NCBI GenBank assembly: GCA_004556705.1
Contig: SFGA01000026.1
Coordinates: 1-25,555 of the forward strand
Length of the DNA stretch: 25,555 nt
Direction of reading: 5' to 3'
Source of the DNA: Ruminococcus sp.
GTDB taxonomy: Bacteria > Bacillota > Clostridia > Oscillospirales > Acutalibacteraceae
Position 1 is the stretch's first letter, and every line of letters starts with the position of its first letter. The notes under the pieces were generated by a model. The model did not search any database and was not told the DNA's origin. It was given only the letters and a program-made list of their open reading frames with translations. A program made the position numbers and the translations under genes. Positions 1-7,511 of the stretch are shown piece by piece.

Positions 1-48
1 CGGCGGTCTTTTGCCCGCCTTTTCTGTCTTTGCTAAAGCCTTTTTTAA

Positions 49-74
49 CCCCCAGTAGAACTGGGGGATTTTTT
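49..74 (+). terminator. Intrinsic terminator of an upstream plus-strand gene
   Basis: A 7-bp perfect stem (CCCCCAG / CTGGGGG) with a 5-base loop is followed on the plus strand by ATTTTTT. The U-tract lies only on the plus side, so it ends a transcript entering from the left edge. The gene it serves lies outside the window. Confidence 0.85.
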
Positions 75-93
75 CCACGTATAAATACACCAT

Positions 94-125
94 AAAAAAA
101 TACGGCGTTCAAATTGAACGCCGTA
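94..125 (-). terminator. Terminator of the rpsF-ssb-rpsR operon
   Basis: An 11-bp perfect stem (TACGGCGTTCA / TGAACGCCGTA) with a 3-base loop is followed on the minus strand by seven T. It lies 15 bases after the rpsR stop codon, so it is the operon terminator, facing the plus-strand terminator at 49-74. Confidence 0.9.
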
Positions 126-140
126 TAATTTTGCTTTTAA

Positions 141-383
141 TCAGTCAGCTGTGTAAGGAAGAAGAGCGATAGCTCTTGCTCTCTTAATAGCTGTTGTAAG
201 CTCTCTCTGATGATAAGCGCATGTGCCTGTCACTCTTCTGGGGAGAATCTTAGCTCTCTCTGAAGTGAAACGACGAAGCTTTGCTGCGTCTTTATAATCA
301 ATCTTGTCAACCTTCTCCACGCAGAAAGCACAAACTTTTTTGCGTTTTCTGTTCATGGGGCGAGCACTTTTATTTTCAGCCAT
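141..383 (-). CDS. rpsR: 30S ribosomal protein bS18
   Basis: An 80-residue protein matching bS18 in full length. It binds bS6 and 16S rRNA in the platform of the small subunit. The N-terminal basic segment, the RRFTSERAKILPRR core and the RARAIALLPY end are typical of the family. It has two cysteines (CAFC, residues 18-21) and a CAYH motif near residue 55, so this is the zinc-binding C+ form. A strong ribosome site (AGGAGG) precedes the ATG. It is the last gene of the rpsF-ssb-rpsR operon, the order conserved in Firmicutes, and is followed at once by a terminator. Identification is near certain. Confidence 0.98.
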   Translation of the reverse strand: MAENKSARPMNRKRKKVCAFCVEKVDKIDYKDAAKLRRFTSERAKILPRRVTGTCAYHQRELTTAIKRARAIALLPYTAD

Positions 384-420
384 TGTTATATCCTCCTGTA
401 AAATTCAAATAAATTGACGA

Positions 421-894
421 TTAGAACGGAAGTCCGTCGTCATCATCATCTGCCGAGCCGAAGCCGAAATCCTCCTCCGCAGCTGCGGGAGTAGAAAAGC
501 TTGCGGTGTTGCCTGCCTGATAGGACGGAGCGTTTGCAGCCGGTGCTTCAAAGCGGTTCTGACCTGCGTCAGATGCCTTTGAGCCACAGAACGAAACGCT
601 GTCGGCAACGATTTCAACAGCAGTTCTCTTAGCACCCGTCTTGTCTTCATAAGAACGGGTCTGGATTGAGCCTTGTACGGCTATCATTGAGCCTTTGTGG
701 AAATAACGAGTTACAAAATCAGCATTCTGACGCCATGCAACAACATTGATGAAATCGGTCTGTCTTTCCTCACCCTGTCTGACATAGTTTCTGTCAACAG
801 CGACACAGAAAGAGGTAACAGATTTACCGCTTGTCGTTGTACGCAACTCGGGGTCTGCCACAAGCCTACCCATTATAACTGCACAGTTAATCAT
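421..894 (-). CDS. ssb: Single-stranded DNA-binding protein SSB
   Basis: A 157-residue SSB. Residues 1 to about 105 form the OB fold, with the expected start MINCAVIMGRL, the RNYV and TDFINVVAWR segments and an aromatic-rich strand. A Gly/Ala/Ser-rich linker follows. The extreme C-terminus is a run of five Asp followed by GLPF, the acidic tip that docks DNA replication and repair partners. The ribosome site GGAGG sits just after the rpsF stop (gap 15 bases), and rpsR follows. It coats single-stranded DNA during replication, recombination and repair. Linkage between the S6 and S18 genes is the classic Firmicute arrangement. Confidence 0.97.
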   Translation of the reverse strand: MINCAVIMGRLVADPELRTTTSGKSVTSFCVAVDRNYVRQGEERQTDFINVVAWRQNADFVTRYFHKGSMIAVQGSIQTRSYEDKTGAKRTAVEIVADSVSFCGSKASDAGQNRFEAPAANAPSYQAGNTASFSTPAAAEEDFGFGSADDDDDGLPF

Positions 895-909
895 TTCCTT
901 TTCCTCCGA

Positions 910-1191
910 TTACTTCTTTACTACGATTGAACGGAGAACGCCGTCTGTGATTCCTGCTACACGCTGGAACTCAGCCGGGAAAGCCGGCTCACACTCAAGG
1001 TTGAAGAGTACGTAGTAGCCTTCAGCCTCATCATTGATAAGGTAAGCAAGCTTTCTCTTGCCCCACTCGTCAACGCTTTCAAGAGTGCCGTTTTTCTCAA
1101 TCAATGCCTTGAATTTTTCAACAAGGGACTGTAAATCCTCATCAGTTTTATTGTTAACTGAGAGAACAACGATTGCTTCATACTTTGTCAT
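910..1191 (-). CDS. rpsF: 30S ribosomal protein bS6
   Basis: A 93-residue bS6, which pairs with bS18 in the platform of the small subunit. It starts MTKYEAIVVL and contains the WGKRKLAYLINDEAEGYYVL segment, the most conserved part of the family. The open frame extends 11 codons further upstream, but the AAGGAGG site at 1201-1207 lies 9 bases before the ATG at 1191 and within that extension, so 1191 is the start. It is the first gene of the operon, about 85 bases downstream of a consensus promoter. A small hairpin in the leader may be a binding site for the S6:S18 complex, which is known to autoregulate this operon in other bacteria. Confidence 0.97.
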   Translation of the reverse strand: MTKYEAIVVLSVNNKTDEDLQSLVEKFKALIEKNGTLESVDEWGKRKLAYLINDEAEGYYVLFNLECEPAFPAEFQRVAGITDGVLRSIVVKK

Positions 1192-1217
1192 TCTTTTGCA
1201 CCTCCTTATGGACTCTG

Positions 1218-1241
1218 CCCTCACATTTTAGATTTTGAGGG
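1218..1241 (-). promoter_or_regulatory. Hairpin in the rpsF leader
   Basis: CCCTCA and TGAGGG form a 6-bp stem around an AU-rich 12-base loop in the rpsF 5' untranslated region, about 10 bases upstream of the ribosome site. Autoregulatory leaders bound by S6:S18 are known upstream of rpsF. I do not see their conserved CCG-type bulge clearly here, so the assignment is tentative. Confidence 0.3.
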
Positions 1242-1281
1242 AAGGAGCTAAAAACATTAAAAACATTTTCAGCGGTTTATA

Positions 1282-1310
1282 ATTATAACAGCAAAAGCAA
1301 TATAAGTCAA
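1282..1310 (-). promoter_or_regulatory. Sigma-A promoter of rpsF-ssb-rpsR
   Basis: On the minus strand, TTGACT (1305-1310) and TATAAT (1282-1287) are separated by 17 bases. The -10 is a perfect match and the -35 differs at one position. Transcription would start near 1275. Confidence 0.88.
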
Positions 1311-1359
1311 GATTTTTTTGCGGAACAGATGAGCAAAGAGGAGTTGCGAACGATACGGA

Positions 1360-1401
1360 GCAAATTAAAAGCGGGCGAACTGTGTTCGCCCCGTAATTTG
1401 C
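1360..1401 (-). terminator. Terminator of tspO
   Basis: A long stem-loop: GCAAATTA pairs with TAATTTGC outside, and a GC-rich GGGCGAAC/GTTCGCCC stem closes a 3-base loop inside. On the minus strand the inner stem is followed by CTTTTAATTT, so it can act as a weakly tailed terminator for tspO, which ends 16 bases before it. Confidence 0.65.
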
Positions 1402-1417
1402 AAGTTTATATATCCTG

Positions 1418-1885
1418 TCAATTCAGCGTAATTACCATACAGTTGAGCACGCCTGCGAAAGCAAGCCACAGAATGTACGGTATGAGCAAATACCCTGCCG
1501 CAGGTCTGATTTTCTTAAACTCAACCGCTGTAATTATGACAAGAACAGCTAAAAGCAAAAGCCATATGAACGAAAATGTAAATGCGTGCAGTCTGAAAAA
1601 GAAAACCGGCCAAAGGAAATTCACCGCAAGCTGAGAGACATAGAGCGCAAGCGCCTTTTTTGTCATACCGCCTTTTGCCTCGTAAACAAGATATGCAGAA
1701 ACGCCCATAAGCAGATACAAAACCGTCCAAGCTATCGAGAAAACCGCTGGTGCGGGCGTAATCGACGGCGTGTTAATTCCGTTAAAGCCTTTCATAGCTC
1801 CGCCGACAACCGAGCTCAATGCGCCGACTGCCAATGTGCCGAGCGTCCAAAACAAAAGCGGTTTCCACTTGATTTTAACAGTCAT
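1418..1885 (-). CDS. tspO: TspO/MBR family membrane protein
   Basis: A 155-residue protein with five hydrophobic segments, the size and topology of the TspO (translocator / peripheral benzodiazepine receptor-like) family. Diagnostic features are the Pro-rich loop PSITPAPAVFSIAWTVLYLLMG (residues about 40-61, quoted in part here), QLAVNFLWPVFFF near the middle, and LLIPYILWLAFAGVLN at the end. Members bind porphyrins and related ligands, and their physiological role in bacteria is unsettled. An AAGGGGTGAG ribosome site precedes the ATG. It starts 47 bases after the birA stop, so it may be co-transcribed with birA. A terminator follows. Confidence 0.93.
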   Translation of the reverse strand: MTVKIKWKPLLFWTLGTLAVGALSSVVGGAMKGFNGINTPSITPAPAVFSIAWTVLYLLMGVSAYLVYEAKGGMTKKALALYVSQLAVNFLWPVFFFRLHAFTFSFIWLLLLAVLVIITAVEFKKIRPAAGYLLIPYILWLAFAGVLNCMVITLN

Positions 1886-1932
1886 ATTCTCACCCCTTCA
1901 TATGTAATATATGAAAAAGCAATGAAAATATA

Positions 1933-2736
1933 CTATCTTATATGCACGACCTCGCCCGAGGTGAGCGTTGACGTTCCCTCGGCATTGCTTATCACAAGTC
2001 CTCCGTTTACATCTATGTCAACAGCTCTTGCATCAAATTCTCCGTCGGGCTTTATTACATGAACAAGCTGTCCGACAGTCGCCGAATGAGCCTTCAATCT
2101 GCTTATAACATCCGAATTGTCATAGGAGTTGAGAGCGTTGTTCCTGATAACATATCTGTCGATGTTATTAACAATATCAACCAAAATCTCGTTGTGGTCA
2201 AGTTCCTCTTTGCCCTGATACTCGTTGCCGATTGAGGTCGCCGTATATTCAAGCTCGTCGGGGAAATCTATCTTTTCAATATTAAGGCCTATGCCGATAA
2301 CAACATATCTCGGTCTGCCGTTTTCGTTGATAATCTCGCAGAGAATACCGCAGATTTTCTTGTCGTTTACAAGTATGTCGTTGGGCCACTTGATTTTTGC
2401 GTCAATATCGAACATATTGTAAAGCGTATCCCTTACCGCAAGCCCTGCGATTGACGAAATTAAGTCAAAATTCTTTTCGTTGCCTGAAATTTCGTGAACA
2501 ACGGAGAAATAAATTCCCGCACCCTTAGGCGAATAAAAGCTTCTGCCCGTTCTGCCCTTGCCTGCGGTTTGATAATCGGTAACCACCAAAAGCTCCTTAT
2601 TTTTCCCCTCGTGGCACATCTTCTTTGCAATGTCGTTTGTCGAGGTCGTTTCGGGATAATATTTAAGAAATTTTTTAGCCCTGTACTGTTTAAGATGATA
2701 AACAAGGCTTTTTTCATTTAATTCAAGATTTTTCAT
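1933..2736 (-). CDS. birA: Biotin--[acetyl-CoA-carboxylase] ligase, no DNA-binding domain
   Basis: A 267-residue class I biotin protein ligase. It activates biotin with ATP and attaches it to carrier lysines of carboxylases. The ATP/biotin loop reads QTAGKGRTGRSF (residues 56-67), followed by the SPKGAGIYFS strand, then KWPNDILV (116-123) and the GIGLN segment. A small SH3-like C-terminal domain completes it. The N-terminus goes straight into the catalytic domain (TSTND, residues 31-35), so the winged-helix repressor domain of bifunctional BirA is absent and this copy is not expected to bind DNA. The ribosome site is GAGGAAG before the ATG. Confidence 0.93.
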   Translation of the reverse strand: MKNLELNEKSLVYHLKQYRAKKFLKYYPETTSTNDIAKKMCHEGKNKELLVVTDYQTAGKGRTGRSFYSPKGAGIYFSVVHEISGNEKNFDLISSIAGLAVRDTLYNMFDIDAKIKWPNDILVNDKKICGILCEIINENGRPRYVVIGIGLNIEKIDFPDELEYTATSIGNEYQGKEELDHNEILVDIVNNIDRYVIRNNALNSYDNSDVISRLKAHSATVGQLVHVIKPDGEFDARAVDIDVNGGLVISNAEGTSTLTSGEVVHIR

Positions 2737-2763
2737 AAGCTTCCTCTTTAACTATTTATAATA

Positions 2764-2791
2764 AGTATATTTTTACACAGTTTTGCTCCAA
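2764..2791 (-). promoter_or_regulatory. Probable promoter of birA
   Basis: TTGGAG (2786-2791) and TATACT (2764-2769) are 16 bases apart on the minus strand, directly after the aro operon terminator and 28 bases upstream of the birA start. The match is reasonable rather than perfect. Confidence 0.5.
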
Positions 2792-2800
2792 GGTCAAGTA

Positions 2801-2835
2801 TAAAAAGAACAAAGCACCCTCTTTCGGGGTGCTTT
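2801..2835 (-). terminator. Final terminator of the aro operon
   Basis: A 9-bp perfect stem (AAAGCACCC / GGGTGCTTT) with a 7-base loop is followed on the minus strand by TTGTTCTTTTTATA. It ends transcription from the pheA side before the birA promoter. Confidence 0.88.
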
Positions 2836-2871
2836 GCTTTAGGGGAAGAAAAGGGATAAATGAAAAAGTGT

Positions 2872-2933
2872 ATCGGTTCTCTCTAACCGATGATTAAAGT
2901 ATACGGGAAAAATGTTTCCGCACAATATACTTT
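2872..2933 (-). terminator. Two tandem hairpins in the pheA 3' region
   Basis: Immediately after pheA lies a long imperfect hairpin at 2896-2933: AAAGTATA/TATACTTT outside and CGG-AAA/TTTCCG inside. A second hairpin at 2872-2891 (ATCGGTT/AACCGAT) follows, with CACTTTTTCATTT after it on the minus strand. Together with the 2801-2835 stem they make three hairpins in 130 bases. They may be back-up terminators or mRNA 3' stabilisers. Confidence 0.45.
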
Positions 2934-2958
2934 TATTTAACAATCTGTAAACAAATGC

Positions 2959-4104
2959 TTATACCGTTTCCGAATAGCTGCCGAGATAAGTGAACTTTTC
3001 GGTTGTGCTTTCAAGCTCGTTTATCATCTGAACGAACCTGTCGGAATATACGCTCGACTCAATGTCAAAATAGAACATAAATTCAAAATCCCTGTCGGTA
3101 AGCGGACGGCTTTCAAGCTTGATTATGTTAATATCAAGCGCATAGAACATTGAAAGCATTGAATAAAGTGAGCCGGGCTTATGCGGAAGCGTGAGCATAA
3201 GGCTTGTTTTGTCTGCACCGGGATAAATTTCAAGATTTTTAGAAATGCAGATAAATCTTGTGTAGTTATTCGCCCTGTCTTGAATAGACTCGCATACGGT
3301 TTCGAGGTCATAGAGCATTGAGCAATCGTTTGAGGAAATTGCCGCAACGTCGCTTCTGCCGCTTTCGGCAACCTGCTTTGCCGCAACCGCCGTGTTTTCG
3401 CAAATTGTAATTTTTACGCCGTGCAAGGAATTCAAAAATTCGCTGCACTGACTTATAGCCTGCTCATGAGAATAAATTTCTTTAATATCGGAAAGTTTTG
3501 TTCCTCTGTTAGCAAGAAGAGAGTGATTTATTTTCAATCTTATTGATTTTACAATGTAAAACTTGTACTTGTTCATAAGGTCGTAAACATGGTTTACCGA
3601 GCCTGCGGTGCTGTTTTCAATCGGTAAGATACCGTATTTGCAAAGTCCCTTGTCAACCGCCGAGAAAACTCCGTCCCAGCTGTCAAAGAACATTATATTG
3701 GGATTTCTGAAAAGCTTTTCGCAAGCAAGCGTCGAGTATGCGCCCTCAACGCCCTGACAAGCGACGATAGCCGACTCGGGGAACGATTTTTTGTCGCTCT
3801 CGTCAAGAGCCGCTTCAATTTTTCTTGTAAGTTCCGACTTATTGCCGAGGCACTTATGCTGATATGTCCTTGAAAGCTCTAAAATCTGAGAATAGAGGCG
3901 AAGCGAATAGTTTTCAAATTCCTCTCCACTCATCTCGGCAATTTTATTAAGCAACGCTCTTTCTCTCGTCTTATCAAGCACGGGAAGCTTGTTTTCCTTT
4001 TTGTACCTTGCAATATCGGTTGCAATTTCCATTCTGTCCTTGAAAAGCTCAACCATTTGGCTGTCTATTTCATCAATTCTGCTTCTGAGCTGTTCTAAAT
4101 CCAT
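2959..4104 (-). CDS. pheA: Bifunctional chorismate mutase / prephenate dehydratase
   Basis: A 381-residue P-protein that converts chorismate to prephenate and then to phenylpyruvate, committing carbon to phenylalanine. Three domains are visible. An AroQ-type chorismate mutase occupies residues 1-85 (LRSRIDEID at the start, basic helix through residue 50). Prephenate dehydratase runs from about 112 to 288, with PIENS (161-165) and the catalytic NYTRF motif (280-284). A C-terminal ACT domain spans about 298-378. The ACT domain keeps ESRP (331-334), the Phe-binding signature, while the usual GALV is GSLY here, so Phe feedback inhibition is likely. A GGAGG site precedes the ATG, 17 bases after the aroC stop. 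It is the last gene of the operon. Confidence 0.96.
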   Translation of the reverse strand: MDLEQLRSRIDEIDSQMVELFKDRMEIATDIARYKKENKLPVLDKTRERALLNKIAEMSGEEFENYSLRLYSQILELSRTYQHKCLGNKSELTRKIEAALDESDKKSFPESAIVACQGVEGAYSTLACEKLFRNPNIMFFDSWDGVFSAVDKGLCKYGILPIENSTAGSVNHVYDLMNKYKFYIVKSIRLKINHSLLANRGTKLSDIKEIYSHEQAISQCSEFLNSLHGVKITICENTAVAAKQVAESGRSDVAAISSNDCSMLYDLETVCESIQDRANNYTRFICISKNLEIYPGADKTSLMLTLPHKPGSLYSMLSMFYALDINIIKLESRPLTDRDFEFMFYFDIESSVYSDRFVQMINELESTTEKFTYLGSYSETV

Positions 4105-4121
4105 AAATTTACCTCCATTTA

Positions 4122-5186
4122 TTAAAGCAAAAGGTCAAGTGCCGTTATCGCCGCAACAGCCTCAACTGCCGGAACGGCTCTCGGAACTATGCACGGGTCG
4201 TGCCTGCCTTTAATTTCAAGTTTTTCTTGTTTGTTTGTTTCAAGACTTACGCTCTCTTGCGGTAAAGCAATAGACGGTGTGGGCTTTATCGCCACACGGA
4301 AAACTATCGGCATACCCGATGTTATTCCGCCCAAAATTCCGCCGTGGTCATTCTTTTCGGTTACGATTTTCCCGTTTTCAACAGTGAAATTATCATTGTT
4401 TTCGCTGCCGTATTTGAGCGTTCCAGAAAATCCGCTTCCGAATTCAATACCTTTAACCGCCGGTATCGCAAAAATATTTCTCGCAATTATGTTTTCTATG
4501 CCGTCGAACATAGGCTCGCCTACACCCGCAGGCATACCGCTTATCGCACATTCGATTATTCCGCCGACCGAGTCGCCCTTTCCCCTCGCATGGTCAATAA
4601 TATCTTTCATTTTCTTTTCCGCTTCGCTGTCTACAACAGGAAAAAACGGGTCTAATTCTGTTTTCTGAATTTCGCAAGCGTCGAACGGCTCGTCATACGC
4701 GTCCTTAACTGAATAAATGTGAGCCTTAATTTCAACGCCTTCTTCTCGAAGCATTTGCATACACACAGCCCCTGCAAAGCAAAGCGGTGCTGTCAATCTG
4801 CCCGAAAATTGTCCTCCGCCTGCAATATCATTGTGTCCCGAATACTTAACATAAGCCGCATAATCGGAATGAGACGGTCTCGGAAGAATTTTGAGCGAAT
4901 CATAATCCTGCGAACGGGTGTTGGTGTTGTCGATTTTTGCACAAATCGGAGCACCGCAGGTCGTGGAATTTACAAGTCCCGATAAAACCTGCACCTCGTC
5001 GCTTTCCTTTCTCGGTGTGGCAAAGGAATTGTGACCGGGCGCACGTCTTTTCATAAACTCCGACACCTCGTCAAAATTTATCTCAAAGCCTGCCGGCAAG
5101 CCGTCTATAACAGCGCCGATTGACTTAGAGTGCGACTGCCCGAAAACGCTGACGTTTATTTTATTCCCCTTGAGAATCGATGACAT
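4122..5186 (-). CDS. aroC: Chorismate synthase
   Basis: A 354-residue chorismate synthase, the FMN-dependent last step of the shikimate pathway (EPSP to chorismate). Family signatures include GQSHSKSIGAVIDGLPAG near the N-terminus, RRAPGHNSFATPR, GGQFSGRLTAP, and near the C-terminus GRHDPCIVPRAVPAVEA. The frame is open for 11 more codons upstream, but those codons hold the ribosome site GGGAGG, placed 8 bases before the ATG at 5186, so the shorter form is chosen. Its first 26 bases overlap the end of aroA, which suggests translational coupling. Confidence 0.96.
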   Translation of the reverse strand: MSSILKGNKINVSVFGQSHSKSIGAVIDGLPAGFEINFDEVSEFMKRRAPGHNSFATPRKESDEVQVLSGLVNSTTCGAPICAKIDNTNTRSQDYDSLKILPRPSHSDYAAYVKYSGHNDIAGGGQFSGRLTAPLCFAGAVCMQMLREEGVEIKAHIYSVKDAYDEPFDACEIQKTELDPFFPVVDSEAEKKMKDIIDHARGKGDSVGGIIECAISGMPAGVGEPMFDGIENIIARNIFAIPAVKGIEFGSGFSGTLKYGSENNDNFTVENGKIVTEKNDHGGILGGITSGMPIVFRVAIKPTPSIALPQESVSLETNKQEKLEIKGRHDPCIVPRAVPAVEAVAAITALDLLL

Positions 5187-6438
5187 CCGCTTTACCTCCC
5201 AGCATTTTATAATCTTCAAAGAAATTCGGATACGATTTTTTTACAGCCTCTGCCCCTCGAAGCGTTATTTCTCCGCCCGAGCCCAAAGCCGCAACCGCCG
5301 CCGCCATTGCCATTCTGTGATCTGAATAGGATGGTACTTCTCCGCCCGTGATTTTCTCGTCGCACCAAATAACAAGTCCGTCGTCGGTCTGTGCATTGAC
5401 ATTTCCCATAAGCGTAAGGCTTTCGCAAATCGCCTGAAGCCTGTCGCTCTCTTTAAGTCTTAAACGCTCTGCGTTTGTAACGATTGTAACGCCCTTTTTA
5501 GCGTGCGCCGCAGTAACGGAAAGCACGGGGATTAAATCGGGAATATCGGAGGCGTCAATTTGTATGCCGTGCAAGGCTTCGCTTTTCACTCTTACCTTGT
5601 CGCCGTTTTTCTCAATATATGCGCCCATCTGCTCTAATATATCGACAACTTTTTTGTCGCCCTGAAGCGAGTCCTCACGAAGTCCCGTAACGGTAACGTC
5701 GCCGTTTATTGCACCTGCGCACAAGAAGAACGCTGCGTTTGACCAGTCTCCCTCTACGAATATTTCCTCGGGCGAAGCATACCTCTGTGAGCCCTTTATA
5801 TAATAGGTATCGCCGTTTTCAACAACGCTAACTCCGAATTTTGAAAGCGTATTCACGGTCATATTTATATATGAGCGAGATTCTACGGGCGGCAACAATT
5901 TTATTGTACTGTCGCCGTCAAGAATCGGAAGAGCGAACAAAAGTCCCGTTACAAACTGCGAGCTGACATTTCCGTTTAATATGTATTCTCCGCTTTGAAG
6001 CTTTCCTGAAATTTCAATCGGAAACTGCCACGGCGGTGTAAATTTTATGCCTTTTTTCTCCATCTCGTTGCGAAGCGGAAGTATCGGTCTTGACGGAAGT
6101 CTGCCCGAGCCTGTGAAAACAGCCTCTTTTCCGAGTGCCGCCGCAACAGGCAGTAAAAATCGAAGTGTCGAACCGCTTTCGTTGCAATTCAATTCTGCTT
6201 TTCCGCCTTTTTCTCTGACGGGAACAACGGTTATCGTGTCGCCGTTCCTTGTTATCTTTGCTCCGAGCGAATTAAGGCAAGAGATTGTCGCCCTTATATC
6301 ATCGGAATCGGAATTACAATGAATTACAGTCGTTTTGTCCGAAAGTGCCGCCGCTATAAGTATTCTGTGTGCGTCGGACTTTGATGAAATCGCCCGAATT
6401 GTGCCCTCAAGCCTTGACGGTGTGAGTTTTATATCCAT
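5161..6438 (-). CDS. aroA: 3-phosphoshikimate 1-carboxyvinyltransferase (EPSP synthase)
   Basis: A 425-residue EPSP synthase that joins shikimate-3-phosphate and phosphoenolpyruvate. The N-terminal SSKSDAHRILIAAAL holds the substrate-binding Lys/Ser/Arg. NESGSTLRFLLPVAAALG is the PEP-site loop, RLRLKESDRL the catalytic Glu-Ser-Asp-Arg segment, and SYSDHRMAMAAAVAALG the C-terminal signature. By eye alignment the loop keeps the Gly equivalent to E. coli Gly96, but the position after the loop Arg is Phe, where E. coli has Pro101. The ATG follows the aroB TGA with no intervening base, and its last 26 bases overlap aroC, so three consecutive genes appear translationally coupled. Confidence 0.96.
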   Translation of the reverse strand: MDIKLTPSRLEGTIRAISSKSDAHRILIAAALSDKTTVIHCNSDSDDIRATISCLNSLGAKITRNGDTITVVPVREKGGKAELNCNESGSTLRFLLPVAAALGKEAVFTGSGRLPSRPILPLRNEMEKKGIKFTPPWQFPIEISGKLQSGEYILNGNVSSQFVTGLLFALPILDGDSTIKLLPPVESRSYINMTVNTLSKFGVSVVENGDTYYIKGSQRYASPEEIFVEGDWSNAAFFLCAGAINGDVTVTGLREDSLQGDKKVVDILEQMGAYIEKNGDKVRVKSEALHGIQIDASDIPDLIPVLSVTAAHAKKGVTIVTNAERLRLKESDRLQAICESLTLMGNVNAQTDDGLVIWCDEKITGGEVPSYSDHRMAMAAAVAALGSGGEITLRGAEAVKKSYPNFFEDYKMLGGKADVIDSQGE

Positions 6439-7494
6439 TCAGTTCAATCCTTTTTCGATTATATCCTTTAGTGAATTTATCCCTGTTTTATATAGCTTAC
6501 ATTCTCCGAATTTTGACGGCACTACAAGCGTTATATCGTCTCCGCTTCGTTTTTTATCCGATAGCGTAACCGAAAAAAGCTCATCTGCCGAAAACTCCGT
6601 CGATACGGGAAGCTTATACTTTTTAAGAAGCGAAATCAAAAAATCGGTTATATCCGCTTCGGTTATGCCCGATTTGTATGCGCCTCTCGACATCAGCACC
6701 ATACCTATCGCAACCGCGCTGCCGTGGGAAACGGCAAAATTACTGCATTTTTCAATCGAATGACCGATTGTATGACCGAAATTAAGAAGTCCACGCAAGC
6801 CCTTGTCGGTTTCGTCAACATTTACGATATCACGCTTAAATGTAACGCACCTTTCAATTATATATTCAAGGTTTTCCCTTGCGTTATTTTCGTTTAAGAA
6901 TTTAAGAAAATCGCCGTCGAACAAAGCACCGTATTTTATCGTTTCAGCCATTCCGTCAGCGAAAATTTCATCACTCAAAGTCGAAAGAGTCGAGTAATCG
7001 CAAATTACAAGCTTTGGCTGATAAAATGCGCCTGCAAGGTTTTTACCTGCTTTCAAATCAATCGCCGTCTTACCGCCGACCGAGGAGTCAACACAAGCCA
7101 AAAGCGTTGTCGGGATTTGGACAAAATCAATTCCCCTCAAATACGTTGCAGCACAAAAGCCTGCCATATCGCCAACCACTCCGCCGCCGAGAGCCACAAT
7201 ACAATCACTTCTCGTAAGCCTGTTTTCCGCCATAAATTCAAGCATATCGGAATATGTGTTTATGTTTTTAGATGCCTCGCCGTTTTTGAAAACAAACTTA
7301 ATTGTATCAAAACCGCTTTTCTCCAATGAGCTTTTAACAGTCTCCGAATAGAGCGTGTCAACAACGCTGTCGGTCACAATCGCCGCCGTTTTTGCCGAGG
7401 TTATATCTCTTATCATTTCGCCGCACTTTTCAAGTATGCCGTCAGCGATTACTATATTATATTTTTCCCCTGTCGATACCTCAACCGTTTTCAT
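6439..7494 (-). CDS. aroB: 3-dehydroquinate synthase
   Basis: A 351-residue NAD- and metal-dependent enzyme that cyclises DAHP to 3-dehydroquinate, the second shikimate step. The family core is intact: ALGGGVVGDMAGF (NAD-binding), the FVQIPTTLLACVDSSVGGKT stretch (quoted in part), AGAFYQP, the metal-ligand Glu in DGMAETIKYG, and the metal-binding histidines in LNFGHTIGHSIE. It starts 17 bases after the tyrA stop with an AAGGA site. Its TGA abuts the aroA ATG directly. Confidence 0.97.
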   Translation of the reverse strand: MKTVEVSTGEKYNIVIADGILEKCGEMIRDITSAKTAAIVTDSVVDTLYSETVKSSLEKSGFDTIKFVFKNGEASKNINTYSDMLEFMAENRLTRSDCIVALGGGVVGDMAGFCAATYLRGIDFVQIPTTLLACVDSSVGGKTAIDLKAGKNLAGAFYQPKLVICDYSTLSTLSDEIFADGMAETIKYGALFDGDFLKFLNENNARENLEYIIERCVTFKRDIVNVDETDKGLRGLLNFGHTIGHSIEKCSNFAVSHGSAVAIGMVLMSRGAYKSGITEADITDFLISLLKKYKLPVSTEFSADELFSVTLSDKKRSGDDITLVVPSKFGECKLYKTGINSLKDIIEKGLN

Positions 7495-7511
7495 AAAATC
7501 ACCGTAGTCCT

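Noticed and set aside
1586..2062. A 158-codon plus-strand frame across tspO and birA
   Set aside because: It crosses two well-supported minus-strand genes and has biased, basic composition typical of a shadow.
4189..4668. A 159-codon plus-strand frame opposite aroC
   Set aside because: Antisense shadow of chorismate synthase with no recognisable domain.
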